From contig WEDG01000371.1 in NCBI GenBank assembly GCA_017591395.1, positions 62,001 through 126,000 of the forward strand: 64,000 nt of DNA, written 5' to 3'. Below the pieces are notes generated by a model. That model saw nothing but the letters and a program-made list of their open reading frames with translations. It was not told the DNA's origin and ran no database searches. The translations under genes and the position numbers were made by a program. The stretch's first letter is position 1, and each line of letters begins with the position of its first letter. Below, one piece after another: positions 46,734-58,764 of the stretch. Source of the stretch: Schistocephalus solidus (lineage: Eukaryota; Platyhelminthes; Cestoda; Diphyllobothriidea; Diphyllobothriidae).

Positions 46734-48177
46734 GTACCTGGTTTTGAACGCATTTTTAGAACACTTGCATATTTGAAAGTAATCTTTCTGCGTAGCAGCT
46801 CATATTAACTTATATTTAACTTAGAAATAAGAAATGACTGTCACTATTGAACACCCTGTTACCTTTACGGCATCTCAACTTTATTATAAGACGTTTATTC
46901 CACTTAGACCTGTTCCAATTATACCTAATTTAAGCACATTCCCCTATAAAAATTACATTATCTTCGGGTGTATGACAGTTAAATCTTAAACTGTGATACA
47001 CTTAGAACCAAGTTTTGTGCAAGAGAGTTTTGTAGTATTTTCGGGATATGAGTCAACCGAAATAATTTGATTTGGTTGATCCAAAAGGCACCCGCTATTC
47101 AAATAATCAAAATTGCGAATAAGAACATACTCAATTCGGGATAAAATGCCCGTGAATAAACTCCACCAACGTGTCTGCGGCTTCCAGATTTCATAATTCT
47201 GCTACATTTGAAAGCACTCAACTAAATCGCAAAACAAAATTGATTAGTTCACGGAGATGCATCGGAAAAACTACTAATGTCTCTTTGTTTTGCAAACATT
47301 CTAAAAACTCAACGTTAGAATCAAGTCAAGTTTTCAAAATACAGTGCTTGGTAGATAAAAGGAAACGATGAGCAGGTTTCACGTTATACGATTTAAATAT
47401 GATTTTAAACAAAGGATTGCCTGACCAGATCATCTCAGTCAGTAATTGTGGAAGTCAGCATTTCATTTAGAGCCTGACTACTACAGCGTGCAGAACGTCA
47501 CAAAATGCCAGCTAGCTAAGTATTCGAATCTGGCCAACGGAATGAAAACACAGGAAAGACTAATAATAATTTGACAAAATATGGGAATAGACTCTTGCAA
47601 TACAGTTGAATGTGCCCAAAAATTACTGTGAAGTTACCAATCGCCGTTATCTCAAATAACATCTCAAAAGACCACTTAAAATTAATCCGAACATTAACCA
47701 TGACTCTTTCCCGAACTCCAACAAATGCAAGTCTTAATCTGAAACTCCCATATCTTTCGCGGTAAGCGCAAGGCAACCACTATTATATAGTGTTAATAAT
47801 CCTTTATCCTACCACATTCTCTGTTTGAGACAGATGGCTATAAATTTTGACTAACATGTATTACTCTGGCACTCTGAACAAAGGTCATGTTTAGTCGATG
47901 AGCAGCAGTAGCAGATTTGATAAAATCTCCTTTCTTGCAAATTCATCTAGTTCCTTACCATACTGTATGAAATACTGATCACTTACGGCCAAGAAGATTC
48001 CCATGAAAAATCCTTAAAATAAACAGCAAATCCTGTCTTGCTTTTCCTTTTTAGTAGGTAACAATACCTATCTTCGGAGGTTTTGAGCATATGGCCCGTC
48101 GAAAAACAGAATTATTATGCTTTGGTCTGTCAGGATATAAGAATGATAGTGAAAATAATTCATTTATCACTTCTTAG

Positions 48178-48272
48178 GTTTGTGGATCGGTTTCGCTATC
48201 GGAACAATGCTTGTGAGCACTTCCTACGTTGCTACGTGTTTTTTAGTGGATTGGAAAAAACAGACAGTTCTT
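48178..48272 (+). CDS. MATE exon 15 (TM12)
   Basis: Acceptor CACTTCTTAG and donor CTT/GTAAGT; phase 1 to phase 0. GLWIGFAIGTMLVSTSYVAT followed by CFLVDWKKQTVL fits the GLWSGIIICTVFQAVCFLGFIIQLNWKK region at the end of the 12-helix core. Confidence 0.9.
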
Positions 48273-49179
48273 GTAAGTGAATTTAAATCAATTATGCATT
48301 TTCATGTTAAATGCGTAAAATTTTTGAGAATTTCATTTTCAACTTCCCAGCATGAAAAAATGCACTCAATAAATATTATTTTTTGGATTCACATGGAGGA
48401 GGAAAACAGTGCTAGAATTTTGTATACCTAGTCTGAAAGGTTGATACGGGGCTTACTATGGATGCAACTAACTGTGGTTGTCAATCATGGGCCTTTCAAA
48501 ACCATTCCTCGAGGTGGGAGACGTTTGGGAACCTCGTCGAGTTGAGAAACCAATGAGGTTGACTGTGAACGGTTTCAATTCGGATACCTGCTGGACACAA
48601 TCTTTTAATTGCCGCTGCATCTTATGTTGAAATGCGTCGGTTTATTTTTACCAGTGGCATGATTTCAATGAGCGTACGTTATCTTCACTATAACTCTACT
48701 TGGAAAGTTAACCGTGACAGCCAACTTAACTGGTCGCATAAGCCATAAGTCGCATAAACGACTTCTGTGATATCTACGCCCGTAGTGATTTACCGTTATA
48801 ATTAAATATTGACAAATAAACAGGAGCAGATATTCGATTTCTTCAAGAAAGATAGCCTGAAAAATCATGTGCAGTTGGCGCATTTGGAGTTGCGCATATA
48901 TTAGGAGATAGTTATATAGGCGTTTTGGGTATATGGGAGCATTACCCATCAGCAATCAGTTTTTTATAAATGAATTTCAGGGAAACTTAAAAATGGGAGG
49001 AGTAAATTCGGCAAAAATAGATGCACAGCAAAACGCAAAAAGGTTTATGTGGCTCACAGTATTTACGATAAAATAATGTTCAACCAGAGGGAAATCGTTA
49101 CCAATGGTTTAAACCTAGCTGATATATGACATTATGGTTTTCTTGAGTACATATACGAGTCCTGTGACATTCTAACATT

Positions 49180-49584
49180 TTGGTACTAATAGGTTCTATG
49201 CATGTGCACATAATCGGCAGGTGTACGGTTGCCAAACATTTTCAGTTTAAAACCAATAGCAGTGGCTCAAGTTCATTACACTTCCACTTTTTCTCTCCGA
49301 GCAGCCCAACTTGCAACCATTGCGGACATCCTGGAGTGATGAAGTTTGTAACTTTACCCTTACTTATGAATTCACATTTAAAGCGCCGTTGCGCGAATAT
49401 CTCCATCGAATTAATTAAATGTGTGAAAGAAACACCAGAGGAGAAGAGAATCATGAAAGATGACTTCGACGACTACAATGAGGACGAAAACGATCGTGGG
49501 GATGACAGTGTTACTTTTTATAATAAGGACTGTCAACAGAAACAAAAAGAAAAGTTTCAGGAAGCGGTAGAGCCGAGGAATTGA
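49180..49584 (+). other. 134-codon open frame of unknown status inside a MATE intron
   Basis: The frame contains CNHCGHPG, then HLKRRC and an acidic run (DDFDDYNEDENDRGDDS). I do not recognise it. No splice border or partner exon supports it, and it lies between MATE exons 15 and 16. The Cys/His pattern is too loose to call a zinc finger. It may be a chance frame or a repeat-derived fragment. Confidence 0.2.
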
Positions 49585-49640
49585 TTACTGGAGCAAGATT
49601 TTCATTTGTCTGTCGTTCCAAATTTACACTCAAACCCAAC

Positions 49641-50015
49641 AGTTCAACCGTCAATTTCGACTATGCCCACCGTATGCTCCACAGAAGGGTGGTGCAGAGA
49701 CGTGACTTAAGCTTAGATTAGTTGCAAGTGACAGTAGGCGCGCTGCAGTTACCGCACTCTCTATTCCATCATCCGCCTGTGTCAGGTGTGAAGATAGAGT
49801 CAAGAAAACCGGAGGCAGAATCGAGCGCAGGTAGGAGTGCCACCAACGTGACGGTTGGCTGTTCCGGTGTGAACCTGCATTTACACGTGCCAACACGGCC
49901 TCCGTTCCATGTTCGTCATTTTTTATGGGCAAGAAACCCAAATAATGTCTGTTATGCCCTCATTTAGCCCACGTGCAGGCCCAGTGCATCTACAACGCGG
50001 CCCGTTTAGATGACT
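49641..50015 (+). repeat. dispersed ~370-bp repeat, copy 5 (most complete)
   Basis: Begins near GTTCAACCGTCAATTTCGAC and ends near CAGTGCATCTACAACGCGG. Aligns along its length with the reverse complement of 3228-3600: GTATGCTCCACAGAAGGGTG, GAGTCAAGAAAACCGGAGGC and AACCCAAATAATGTCTGTTATGC all have counterparts there. It defines the element as about 375 bp. It sits in the last large MATE introns. Confidence 0.7.
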
Positions 50016-50839
50016 CACACCCAAAACACCGTAAAACACGCTTAAGCCTGGGCTGTGGTAGAGGGGCTCTCATCTCAGAGGGCTGACAAGGGCTAGTAGA
50101 CGAACTGAAGGCAGCAAGTGTAAGCGATCGCGGGAAAAGATTTCTGAAATATCCCACAATTTATGCTGGACAGTGGACCGGAGAACCGGATATCAGTAAG
50201 TGAACAACGTTCTCATAATCAACATCAATTCCAGCAATTCGAGGTGGAGGAAACCCGGTTTATTCTATTGGTCACCTGTTCATGTGTACTGAACCACTTC
50301 AATTTACCCAAATGCGTCATTCATGGACATGTTCTAAACTAAAAGCTTGTTTTTTCCAAGGTACCAGGTCGACTTATTACAAGTCACTGGCTTCAATGCG
50401 ATTAATGTATTATGCTCAAAGACTATCTAATTGTTTCCCACTAAAATAAGAAGAGTTTCTATGTAGCAAGAACTTTCGCAAGGGTAAAGCTGGATAACAT
50501 CCTAATGAGAAGCACGAAGATGAAATGTTTGGAATTACGACACACTCGAAGGTTGACACTAGACGACTCAGGACGTTCATGGAACAACAATGCTCACCAC
50601 TCATTAAATTTGATTTGAACAACTCAAAGAGTTTCTTTGTTGGCTTTACTTTCATATTAAATTCTGTCTAAAGTATATCAAAATCAATCTTTGCATTTTA
50701 TTCACTAGCTGTACACCCTAGATTGTTTTGTTACCTGGGGTGGATTTTCTTAAACTAGCACATTAAACCCCAACGAATTTATTGCAAGTGGGCTATCCAA
50801 TGAAAAATATCTGTTCATAAACTGCATTCCTTTTCGAAG

Positions 50840-50900
50840 GCACAGGAACGCACTAGAATTTCCAATGAAGAGCAGCTAGTGCAACCAGATAGGCAAAATG
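50840..50900 (+). CDS. MATE exon 16 (C-terminal loop)
   Basis: Acceptor CCTTTTCGAAG and donor AATG/GTAAGT; phase 0 to phase 1. AQERTRISNEEQLVQPDRQN continues WKKQTVL much as the WKKACQQAQV segment does in human MATE1. This cytosolic loop is variable, so support comes mainly from phase and borders. Confidence 0.7.
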
Positions 50901-53378
50901 GTAAGTCAGATTTATTAATTTGTATTGAAAATGCAGATTTCTTTTTCCAAATGGTGACCGAAAGTAATAAAACGAGCATCATAAATCAATAACTATAAGA
51001 CAACCAGTTAACTTGAATGAGATCACAAAAATAAGACTTTGAGAACAAGCAAGTGCATCGCCAAATTTGGCACGAGTTAATGGATGCAGAATAGCCTTCC
51101 CTTATATGCGATTGTGTATAAGATATCATCAGAAATCACCTTTTTCAGAGATCATTCCAGTAGCTACTTGTCTGTGACCTATGGACTATAAAGTGATCCA
51201 CTATCTGATAATAAGTCCAAATACAAGTGCAGATTTCAAACGAAAAAGCTCATATTCCAGCAATCACAAGCCCTTAATTTGTTACTCTGTTACATTTACG
51301 TTAATCATATATAATTGTGAAAGCATTATAACATTCTCAGAGTTCGTGTATGCGCTTCCTAAAATCAGTTGTTACGGGTGGTAGATGGAGCGCCGAAGGA
51401 GAAGCAAAACCTTTCCATATTAGCAGTCATAATCGAGACACCGCAACAGGAAATAATTAGCTCGTATCGTGCTCCCTTAGGGTTGGGTTGTATTCCGACA
51501 CCAGGAAACTAGGTATGTTCTATGAATAGCGCCCAGTAGCGAGTCTAAGTTGGGAAAACCTACGAAGGTGGATTGAGGGCCCATTCAGACACGTTGAATT
51601 TTCTTGCGTAAGCAGCATGGAGAATTTGACAGGAAACAAAAACATTTGGAGACCTGCGTACGCATGGTTTGGACTAATCCAATCGTCGACTTTCGTGACG
51701 CAGTTATAGTTTTTGAGTCATGATGTGAAGCAAACTAGAAGTCGAAGCTAGGTAAGTTTTCATTCCCACAATTACTCAAGTGTGTTAAATATTCATCATT
51801 TAATTACTTTAAATAAAAACTAAGAAATGGCAGATGAATGAGGTGGGGGCATGACACCTTTCACCTGTAGTCCCAATTCCCCAGAAAAAAGAAATGTCAG
51901 AATCGCTTTTGCCCCAAAAAATGGTACCCTAGGGTAACTAGCTACCCTCCCACATAAAGAATATAAGTGACAGATTGAAATGAAGTTTACACTAAGGGAG
52001 ACGAGATTCGTATGACGAACAGCACTTCAAGCACCAACAAGAGATCAATAGGACGTGAAGAATAGGCTTTAGGGTAATCATCACGTCCTCGTATTTCTAC
52101 CAAAGAGTAACAACGTGCTCAGTCGCAAGGACCTTACTTCAACATTAAGCATTGCCTACACCGACCATGATGTTTTATAAGCAATAGCAATGAACTGCTT
52201 CTGATGAAACCTTACTCAGATTACGACAACCATCTCACCAGCTCTAGGATTCGCTACCCCGCGCGGGTATACGCACGTTTCAGCTAAAGGATGCTACTCA
52301 ACTAGGTGCATATCGGGAAGCCAGGTCAGACAGAATCGTGCGGCATTAAACCTTGGACTGAATACGGTTTATTCATCTGCGAGTGCAACCGGAGAAGCGT
52401 AGGAAGCAAAAACGACAAATTTGGCTCTAAACTGAACCCAGAACAGGCCTCAACAGCAAAGTTAAAACCAATCGGGGCAAGTGTACGTCCCGAAGGATGA
52501 AATTTTCAGCAGTTCAAACTAGCGTGTTCAACCACCTCTACTGTTGTCAAGGCTCGCCCTAGATACAGCAGTCATTAGTGCCAGAACTTCTTTTTCGAGA
52601 AAAACAGGGATATTTTGAGCGGAAAAAAGTTGAAACGTTACCTTCGAGAAAAAGGTCATAACGAATAAAACTGCATAATTCATATGTAAAGTAGCGGCTC
52701 TGAGATAAATAGCAAAGCAGCATGGCTCAAGAGGTAGAATGAATGGCAGGATATGGTAAGCACAACGCAATACAATATTTCCTGCAAGTCTTCAGAACGG
52801 TCTATAGCTGCAGAACCACGCCACTGCTAAGATCATACAAAAATCAGCCGTCTGAGAAATCTTACAAGCCTAGCATCTTATACGCGGCAGGGGCCAGAGC
52901 CCAGTGTGCGTGGAAACCATCGACGAGCTTCCCTACTTTACAATAAGGCGGTCAATGTGCATCCCTCAGTTACTTCTAAAATGAATAATTGATGAAGCTG
53001 GAAACAAAAAAGCACTCTACGTGAAGGTAGCCACTTTCACTTTGTTAGAACTTGGATCATCGTAGCAATTTTTTTACTAATGGCATTATACTACCGCCTT
53101 TGTTCAGTGAAGATCGCCCGAAATTTTCGAATGTCCTCTGCGAGATTACGTACTCTGCATTTTGCGCCTGATTGTCCGAACATAAGCAAACTGTAGCCGT
53201 CTTGTTTGATCGATTATCAGTGAACAGGCTCTGCACAACGAACATTGAATCTGTCATGCTTAAAAGTGACTGAAACAAAGGAAGTGACGAATTCAAGATT
53301 TGAACGCCTGTGTCTGATTTAAAACAACACATCGGCAATGGATTTTCTAGCTGAATCCCTTATCTATATATTTTTCAG

Positions 53379-53647
53379 GCTCAGCTGATTCAAGCTCGAT
53401 AGAAACAACCACGACGACCTCAGGTCATGCGAAAGCCAAACTGATACTCCGACGTGTGCTTCTCACTGCTTGTCTGTTGGCCATATTTCTCAGCAGCCTC
53501 GGTTGTCGGCTGTACTTCCGATGGGTCGACGTCTTTGGAGTCTACTGTATCTTCGAGAATGGTACATACGTGAGAACAGGAGAGGTGGAGGAAGAGAGGG
53601 CACAAGGATTTGCCTTACTGAACAACTGCACACTTTTTGCGCCTTAA
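53379..53647 (+). CDS. MATE last exon (C-terminal TM13 and stop)
   Basis: Acceptor ATTTTTCAG; phase 1 in, TAA at 53645-53647. After a Ser/Thr-rich start, KAKLILRRVLLTACLLAIFLSS then LGCRLYFRWV matches the KQLVLRRGLLLLGVFLILLVGILVRFYVR end of animal MATE1, including the LRR just before the helix. An extra ~35-residue tail with two Cys follows, which human MATE1 lacks. Confidence 0.85.
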
Positions 53648-55760
53648 ATGCTGCATTAAAGTGCAAGACTTAAGGAACAATTCCATTGCGAAGCTGAATT
53701 AAAAAAGCATTGCATGAGATTTTTACTTCAGTTTTTACAAGCATAGTCAAGGTGATGGATCTTCGGCATTCAGTAAAAAATTACGTCTTGTCAAGTTTTA
53801 CTTAGATTCCTACAGGAAACTAGTTACTTATAAGACCGTTACAATGAGTAGAGCACAGAAAGTCCTGACCGACTAGAGGTTTCCTTCCTTATTCGCTACA
53901 ACGATCCTCGGCGTTAAAGCGTTCTGGGAGGTTCACACGAAGTAGCAAATCCCCTTCTCTGCAGAACGAGGGTGATTATTAGCCACATAAGTCAGCATGA
54001 CACCAAACCCCTGCCAAGTTCTACGAAATAATGTCAATATTCGTATACGGAACAGATGTTAGTGCAGGCGTCCAACCGTTAGCTTGGTGAAGATATTGCA
54101 GTGATAATCCGCGCTATTTCCCTCGACCAATCGTGCATGAGCTAAATTGCGGTGAACAGGGATACGGAATCAGCCTCGAAGCTTACAGCTTAACCTCTAC
54201 AAGGGGGTAACGCCTGTTGAACTTTGTCCTATTCTGGACTTCATCGACGCATGCATCTTGGAGGGATGAGTGCACCAAGGAATATGTGCAATGGTTCAAA
54301 TTGATACAATTTTAAACAAAAGGAGCGTCTGCTATAGGACGAGATTATGTTTACAGCAAAGGTTTCGTTTGGGGGTTAAATTTAGGGCCCTGCATCCTAA
54401 GGTCGTACCTGTTTGATTCCTATTTACACAAATTCCCGCAGAACACGTACCCCGGGTTATCTGTTGCTGACCACCACTAAAAACCAGATACTTGCAGAGG
54501 ATGACATTTGATTAACATTCACCCTTAGGATCATTCATTATTTAATGTGAAAGTAGGCTGGCCTGCTTCCATCATTCAGGAGTATCCCCCCGTGAGGTAA
54601 ATCATGCCACTGGCAAGTTTGTTAAGCAAAGTGTTAAAAATGACGGATTTATGAATTATGGTGGGCAACAATTCCCTGAGTGTAAGTTAGTAAGTTAAGG
54701 GAATAAAAACCTCAACAGACACTCAAGAAATGAAGAGGGGCGAAGCGGTATTGGAGAAGACGAAGGAAGTAATTGATTCTGATAAAACTTTGGTATAATT
54801 CAACCGAAAGAAAAGGCGGTATGTCTCGTAAAAATAAAAGATACACAAGCGTAACTTGAAAGTCACTTAAGCAATAAATAGCACGTGCTACAAGCAATAA
54901 AAGTAGCAGATAATAAAACTGAAAGGCGGCACAGTATAGCGAAATCAACGAAAGTCTCAAATGGAGAGAGCGAAAGGACTACGATAGTGCATGCTGCACT
55001 AGCACGTCTCGAAAGTGTTCAATAAAAAGGTCGAAATAAGGAGATCACAAAAGCGAGTGGATACTTCCGTTGAATCATGTCCGGGAAACAGAATCACTGC
55101 CTGCTGCCAGATGCTGCTCATTGCGCATAAAAGCCTCACGTCGCTCCTCGCGCTCAAGGGTCTGCACGGAGGAAAAAAAGTCTCCGTCATAAAGCATTTA
55201 CAATAGTGGAATGGAAAGCAAATACAAAATGACTGCCAAGTTCGAGTCGTATTGTGGACCTTAATAGAAAATAAGCATTGCTAGGTTAGGTTATGCAAAA
55301 GCTTGAAATAAGGATTCAGTCCTGGCTATTCAAGGTGAACTTGAAGGGTATAATTAAGTCAGGTATTTGTGAGCAGTCCTGGTGTAGAAATGGCTTCTAA
55401 AAGGAGCAACAAAGAGCTCCTACGTATAGGACGATTTCCTCCAGTACTAGCGACATTGTCCATAACTAACATTTTAATGTTATTAAGCGATCTTTCAATA
55501 CCAATTTTAAGTGCTGAAGTTTGATGACATTCTATAAGGTCTTCTTGTTAAAGCACACAGTTGGATAGAAGCAGATTTCGAAACGCACAAATGTTTTAAT
55601 GTAGAGAGCATCGCTTTACCCACCGGTATAAGAGATGAAAATACTTTTCCTTTCCAGCTTTGCTCTGAAATTTCCTAATAATCATCTGCCTTTCAACCCA
55701 CAATGTTACGTAACTTATCAAAAAGTCGACATGTCGGGAGACTGCTTGACAATCTCATGG
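53648..55760. other. no gene recognised (3' flank of MATE)
   Basis: Short frames only, some overlapping on both strands, without recognisable motifs. The MATE 3' UTR and polyadenylation site should lie in the first few hundred bases; AATAAA-like sequence is too common here to choose one. Confidence 0.4.
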
Positions 55761-55762
55761 TT

Positions 55763-55836
55763 GTCCGATCCATTCAACTAATAGAGCATTCAAGTGATCG
55801 GGTGCATACAAATTCGGTTCAAACATAGGACCGAAA
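55763..55836 (+). pseudogene. degenerate tRNA-like sequence
   Basis: ATTCAACTAATAGAGCATTC resembles a D-arm with box A, and GGTTCAAAC about 25 bases later resembles box B, inside a TTCGG...CCGAA-type T-arm. TCC / GGA sequences at the ends could form part of an acceptor stem. The anticodon stem does not pair, so this is a tRNA pseudogene or SINE head rather than a working tRNA. Confidence 0.3.
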
Positions 55837-58128
55837 CATAAAATGGGAAGTACACGAGAGGAATTGTTCTCTGAAAGCAAAAATTCTGTGACGTATATAT
55901 TAAATCTACATTTAAGCGTTATGAAGAACCGGGCAGAAAGACATGGGAGAGGATTTTTACAAGTGAAAGCTCAAGGTTCAGTGCTGAGAACTTAGTTTAC
56001 ATAGTCAAGAGTATAACGTTCTGCAGAACTTCGCAGGCTGATAATGGTTTACATTGCAAAAACTACCTGCGAAACTGGTGAAGTAATTTGTGTGTCGAAG
56101 ATAAAGATGACCAAAATCGTCCCAGGGGGACAGCAAATTATAGCCAAGGAGACCTGCACAGCATTAGTTTCAAGCGGTCGTCTCGCACTGAATTTAAAAA
56201 AAAAACTTTCAAGGTACAAATAGGAACTTACTCGCAGAGCTTCCCTTCGTTTGTGTTCCAAGGTTGCCATTTTTCGTTCCAACGAGGAGGGAATCGGAGG
56301 AACCATGCGCGCGAGACCGTAGCGTAGAACAAAGAATAAGTGCTACAGTGGACGGCGAGGACAATAGTGTGGTTAAACTCCCAAAGATATAGCCATCTGC
56401 AGTATACTCACTGAAATACTAGCAGGGTGAATTCGCTTAAGCGGACTGCGCATGTTTACTGCACATGGGCGGTAAAGTAGTACAAACTGACACGTGATCA
56501 GACGCCCAAGTGTCAGAGGGAAGAGGCAAACGATCACTGTGGGCTAGCATGAACAGGAGGGCAAGATTAAAAATTAACCAAGACCCCGCTCAGCTGTGCT
56601 TGCGCCACGACCTGCGTGCGACACCCAGGAGATAGAAAATTCTCCTTAGACAGCAAAACTATAATAAATCTGCAATCATGCCTTTGAAGGTACTATTCTT
56701 ACTAAAAACTGCAGGTTTATGGTGGTTACGATGAAAGTACATACTGGGCGGATTTAGGCGGAACAGCACAGTCTTCAGATCTAAAAGGCACCGAAGCAAG
56801 TGAAAGCCCATAGTGAGAATCATTTCCTTGCAGAACCCAGGATACGTTACATAGTTATTTCTGCTTGTTTCACTCCAAAGCAGATGGTACAGAGACTTTT
56901 CAAGAGTAACGCGTAAGAACGGTCAGTTACTGATGTGTGCACAGTGAAGTGAAACGGTTACCCGAAGTTCCAAAAATGTACAATGGAGCGTCCATCATTC
57001 GAGTTTGTGAATGTGTGAAAATTACTCAGTTTAGGTTTATGTCACCGAGTGTGGGAGCTGCTATTATAAAAACCGATTTAAAGTCTACACTTCGAATGAA
57101 GCCAAAGGAAGAAAAATTTCAAATCAATTTAGAATCTCAAGTAACAAGCGCTTGTACTGATTCCCGTGCAGAATGCTCAGTGGAGTGCTGCTACATAACA
57201 AACAATTCAATAGACTAACGGTGCTGTTGAATTTAGTGGTTAAACAGCAAAACAGGCATAAAAATGTCCGAACAAAAACGGTAGTTTACAGAAAAATACC
57301 TCAATTGCGATTAGAAGCAGAACGTAGTCGATGCTCCTCAAGTGGGGAAACAGTAGCTCCAGGCTGCCAGAAACTCCAATAAGTCCGATATTGACAGCTA
57401 TGGCTACGTAGCTAACAATATCGAATGCATGCTATCCAAAAAGGAAAGAAAATGGAAAAGTCTTAAGGGTCGAAAAATCCCGTCGATGTAAAGCCAAAAA
57501 AAGAATCCACAAAGGTCAACAAGTTCTGTCAAAAAAAATACTCTATTTCGAACAGTGTCATTCCGAAACGCGACGATACAATGCAAAGAAAATCAATTGC
57601 CTCTGTACGAAAAATATCACAAGTAACGGAAGCAAATGACCGAGGTTTCTCTTGGGCATAGCCGCTGCATGCAAAGGGCTTTATCCACACAATGTGTTGT
57701 CCAAGTTTGCAGAAATATCCACAAACTGATGGTTTTGTCAGTATAACAACTACTTTTATCGAGCTGACATGTTTATAAACAAGAGCTCGAGCTAGCGTGG
57801 AAATCATATTACTTAGTAAATACCGTCAAGGGACGGGGCCCACAAGAGGATATCAAAAAACTCTATCACCCAAACTCGTCACGCCTCGTAAAGTTATTAG
57901 ACAATATAGTTTAAAAAGTGCTAGGGAGTCGCCACAAACCGCGAGGCAACATGGTCATACCCATAGGTGAGCGATTGCGGATTCATTTTCCTTTTTATCA
58001 AAAGCACAACCAATATTACTCATTTTGAAGCATTGTTTTCCAGGAATAAATTTTAACAAGGCAAAGGCGATGAAATAAGCAGAATTTAATGACAACATAA
58101 ATCTTGCAACCTCTTATTACTGATTTTG
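55837..58128. other. no gene recognised
   Basis: Only frames of fewer than 100 codons without recognisable domains. A further 3' part of the anoctamin gene could in principle lie here if the stop at 58129 is not its true end, but I see no matching segment. Confidence 0.4.
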
Positions 58129-58217
58129 TTAGTTGACTTCGGCAGACATCAAGTCCACAATCCAGTGTGAGATTGCCACACAGTTCAAAATAGTTAGGAT
58201 AAAAATAAGATCATTTC
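58129..58217 (-). CDS. anoctamin (TMEM16) last exon, last membrane helix
   Basis: On the minus strand an acceptor (TCTTTCCTTTAG) precedes GAAATGATC at 58217. The reading is NDLIFILTILNCVAISHWIVDLMSAEVN, then TAA at 58131-58129. It fits the last helix of ANO8/ANO10-type proteins (DLI.I... followed by a hydrophobic stretch and an acidic or Pro-rich exit), but there is no long C-terminal tail. A short exon should join it to the 58.57-kb exon; I could not fix its borders in the 350 bp between them. Confidence 0.5.
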
Positions 58218-58566
58218 CTAAAGGAAAGACAGCATAATTGCTTATTTGCAATAGGGAGGTACATGTGGAAAAAAATAAACAGCTCAAAATAAAGCATTCC
58301 AGGAACTGTTTGCGCAATAACGAAGAAATAAGATGATCCGTCAATGCCGGAACTACGTACGCAGCATGAACAAACACTCATGGGGAAACCCACGCCCACT
58401 TTAAAGAGAGCAAAGTGGGTAGATAAACATATGCGAAACTTTAACACAAGAAATTGGCACGATAGATGGGGTTTTCCACATTCTTCAGTAGGAAGAGCGT
58501 AAGAAAGTGGAAGAAAAGAAGCAACTGTACACGACATGAACGACAAAAACAAACAGATGGACGTAC

Positions 58567-58764
58567 CTCCCAGACTCCGATGCCATTGGCTGGTTGAGCA
58601 AACGGTCGTCGAAAGATAACAACGAGTTTCCAGGCATCACCACGAAGTTCAAGTATATTGTTCAGAAGAGCCAGTAGCCCACAAATAGGAAAGGCACAGG
58701 TGAACATGCTCACAAAACCGAACTGGATGAACATCTCCAAGTAATCTTCAGATGTGTCATAATA
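58567..58764 (-). CDS. anoctamin (TMEM16) exon with the YLEMFIQFG signature
   Basis: Anoctamins are ten-helix membrane proteins acting as Ca2+-gated chloride channels and/or lipid scramblases. On the minus strand CTTCTTTAG precedes the exon and GAG/GTACGT closes it: 66 codons, phase 0 at both ends. It reads YYDTSEDYLEMFIQFGFVSM, FTCAFPICGLLALLNNILELR and GDAWKLVVIFRRPFAQPANGIGVWE. The EDYLE.FIQFG block, the FP...ALLNNI.E.R.DA helix and the RRPF....IGVW end are diagnostic for the family. The RPF..P...IGVW ending is closest to ANO8/ANO10 types. Neighbouring exons lie on the same strand at 61.7-61.95 and 58.13-58.22 kb. Confidence 0.9.

Larger units (their letters stand above)
30466..53647 (+). 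other. MATE-family (SLC47-like) antiporter gene, 16 exons found, one missing
   Basis: Animal MATE proteins exchange protons for organic cations and drugs across the plasma membrane. I rebuilt the gene from splice borders, reading phase and alignment to human MATE1 (SLC47A1). Exon phases chain correctly from a candidate ATG exon to the last exon, except at two places. One exon for about 26 residues (end of TM3 to TM4) is not found between 34831 and 37250, and the 43.5-kb exon has one extra base. The predicted product would be about 585 residues, near the family's usual 570, with the extra 13th C-terminal helix of animal MATEs. Of the four glutamates needed in human MATE1 (E273, E278, E300, E389), only the second is kept; the others align with Gln, Asn and Asp. 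Introns hold two Penelope-like insertions, a hairpin and a dispersed repeat. It could be a divergent working gene with assembly errors or a decaying copy. Confidence 0.85.

Noticed and set aside
52720..52790. tRNA-like box A (TGGCTCAAGAGGTAGA) near 52722
   Set aside because: No box B and no cloverleaf pairing.
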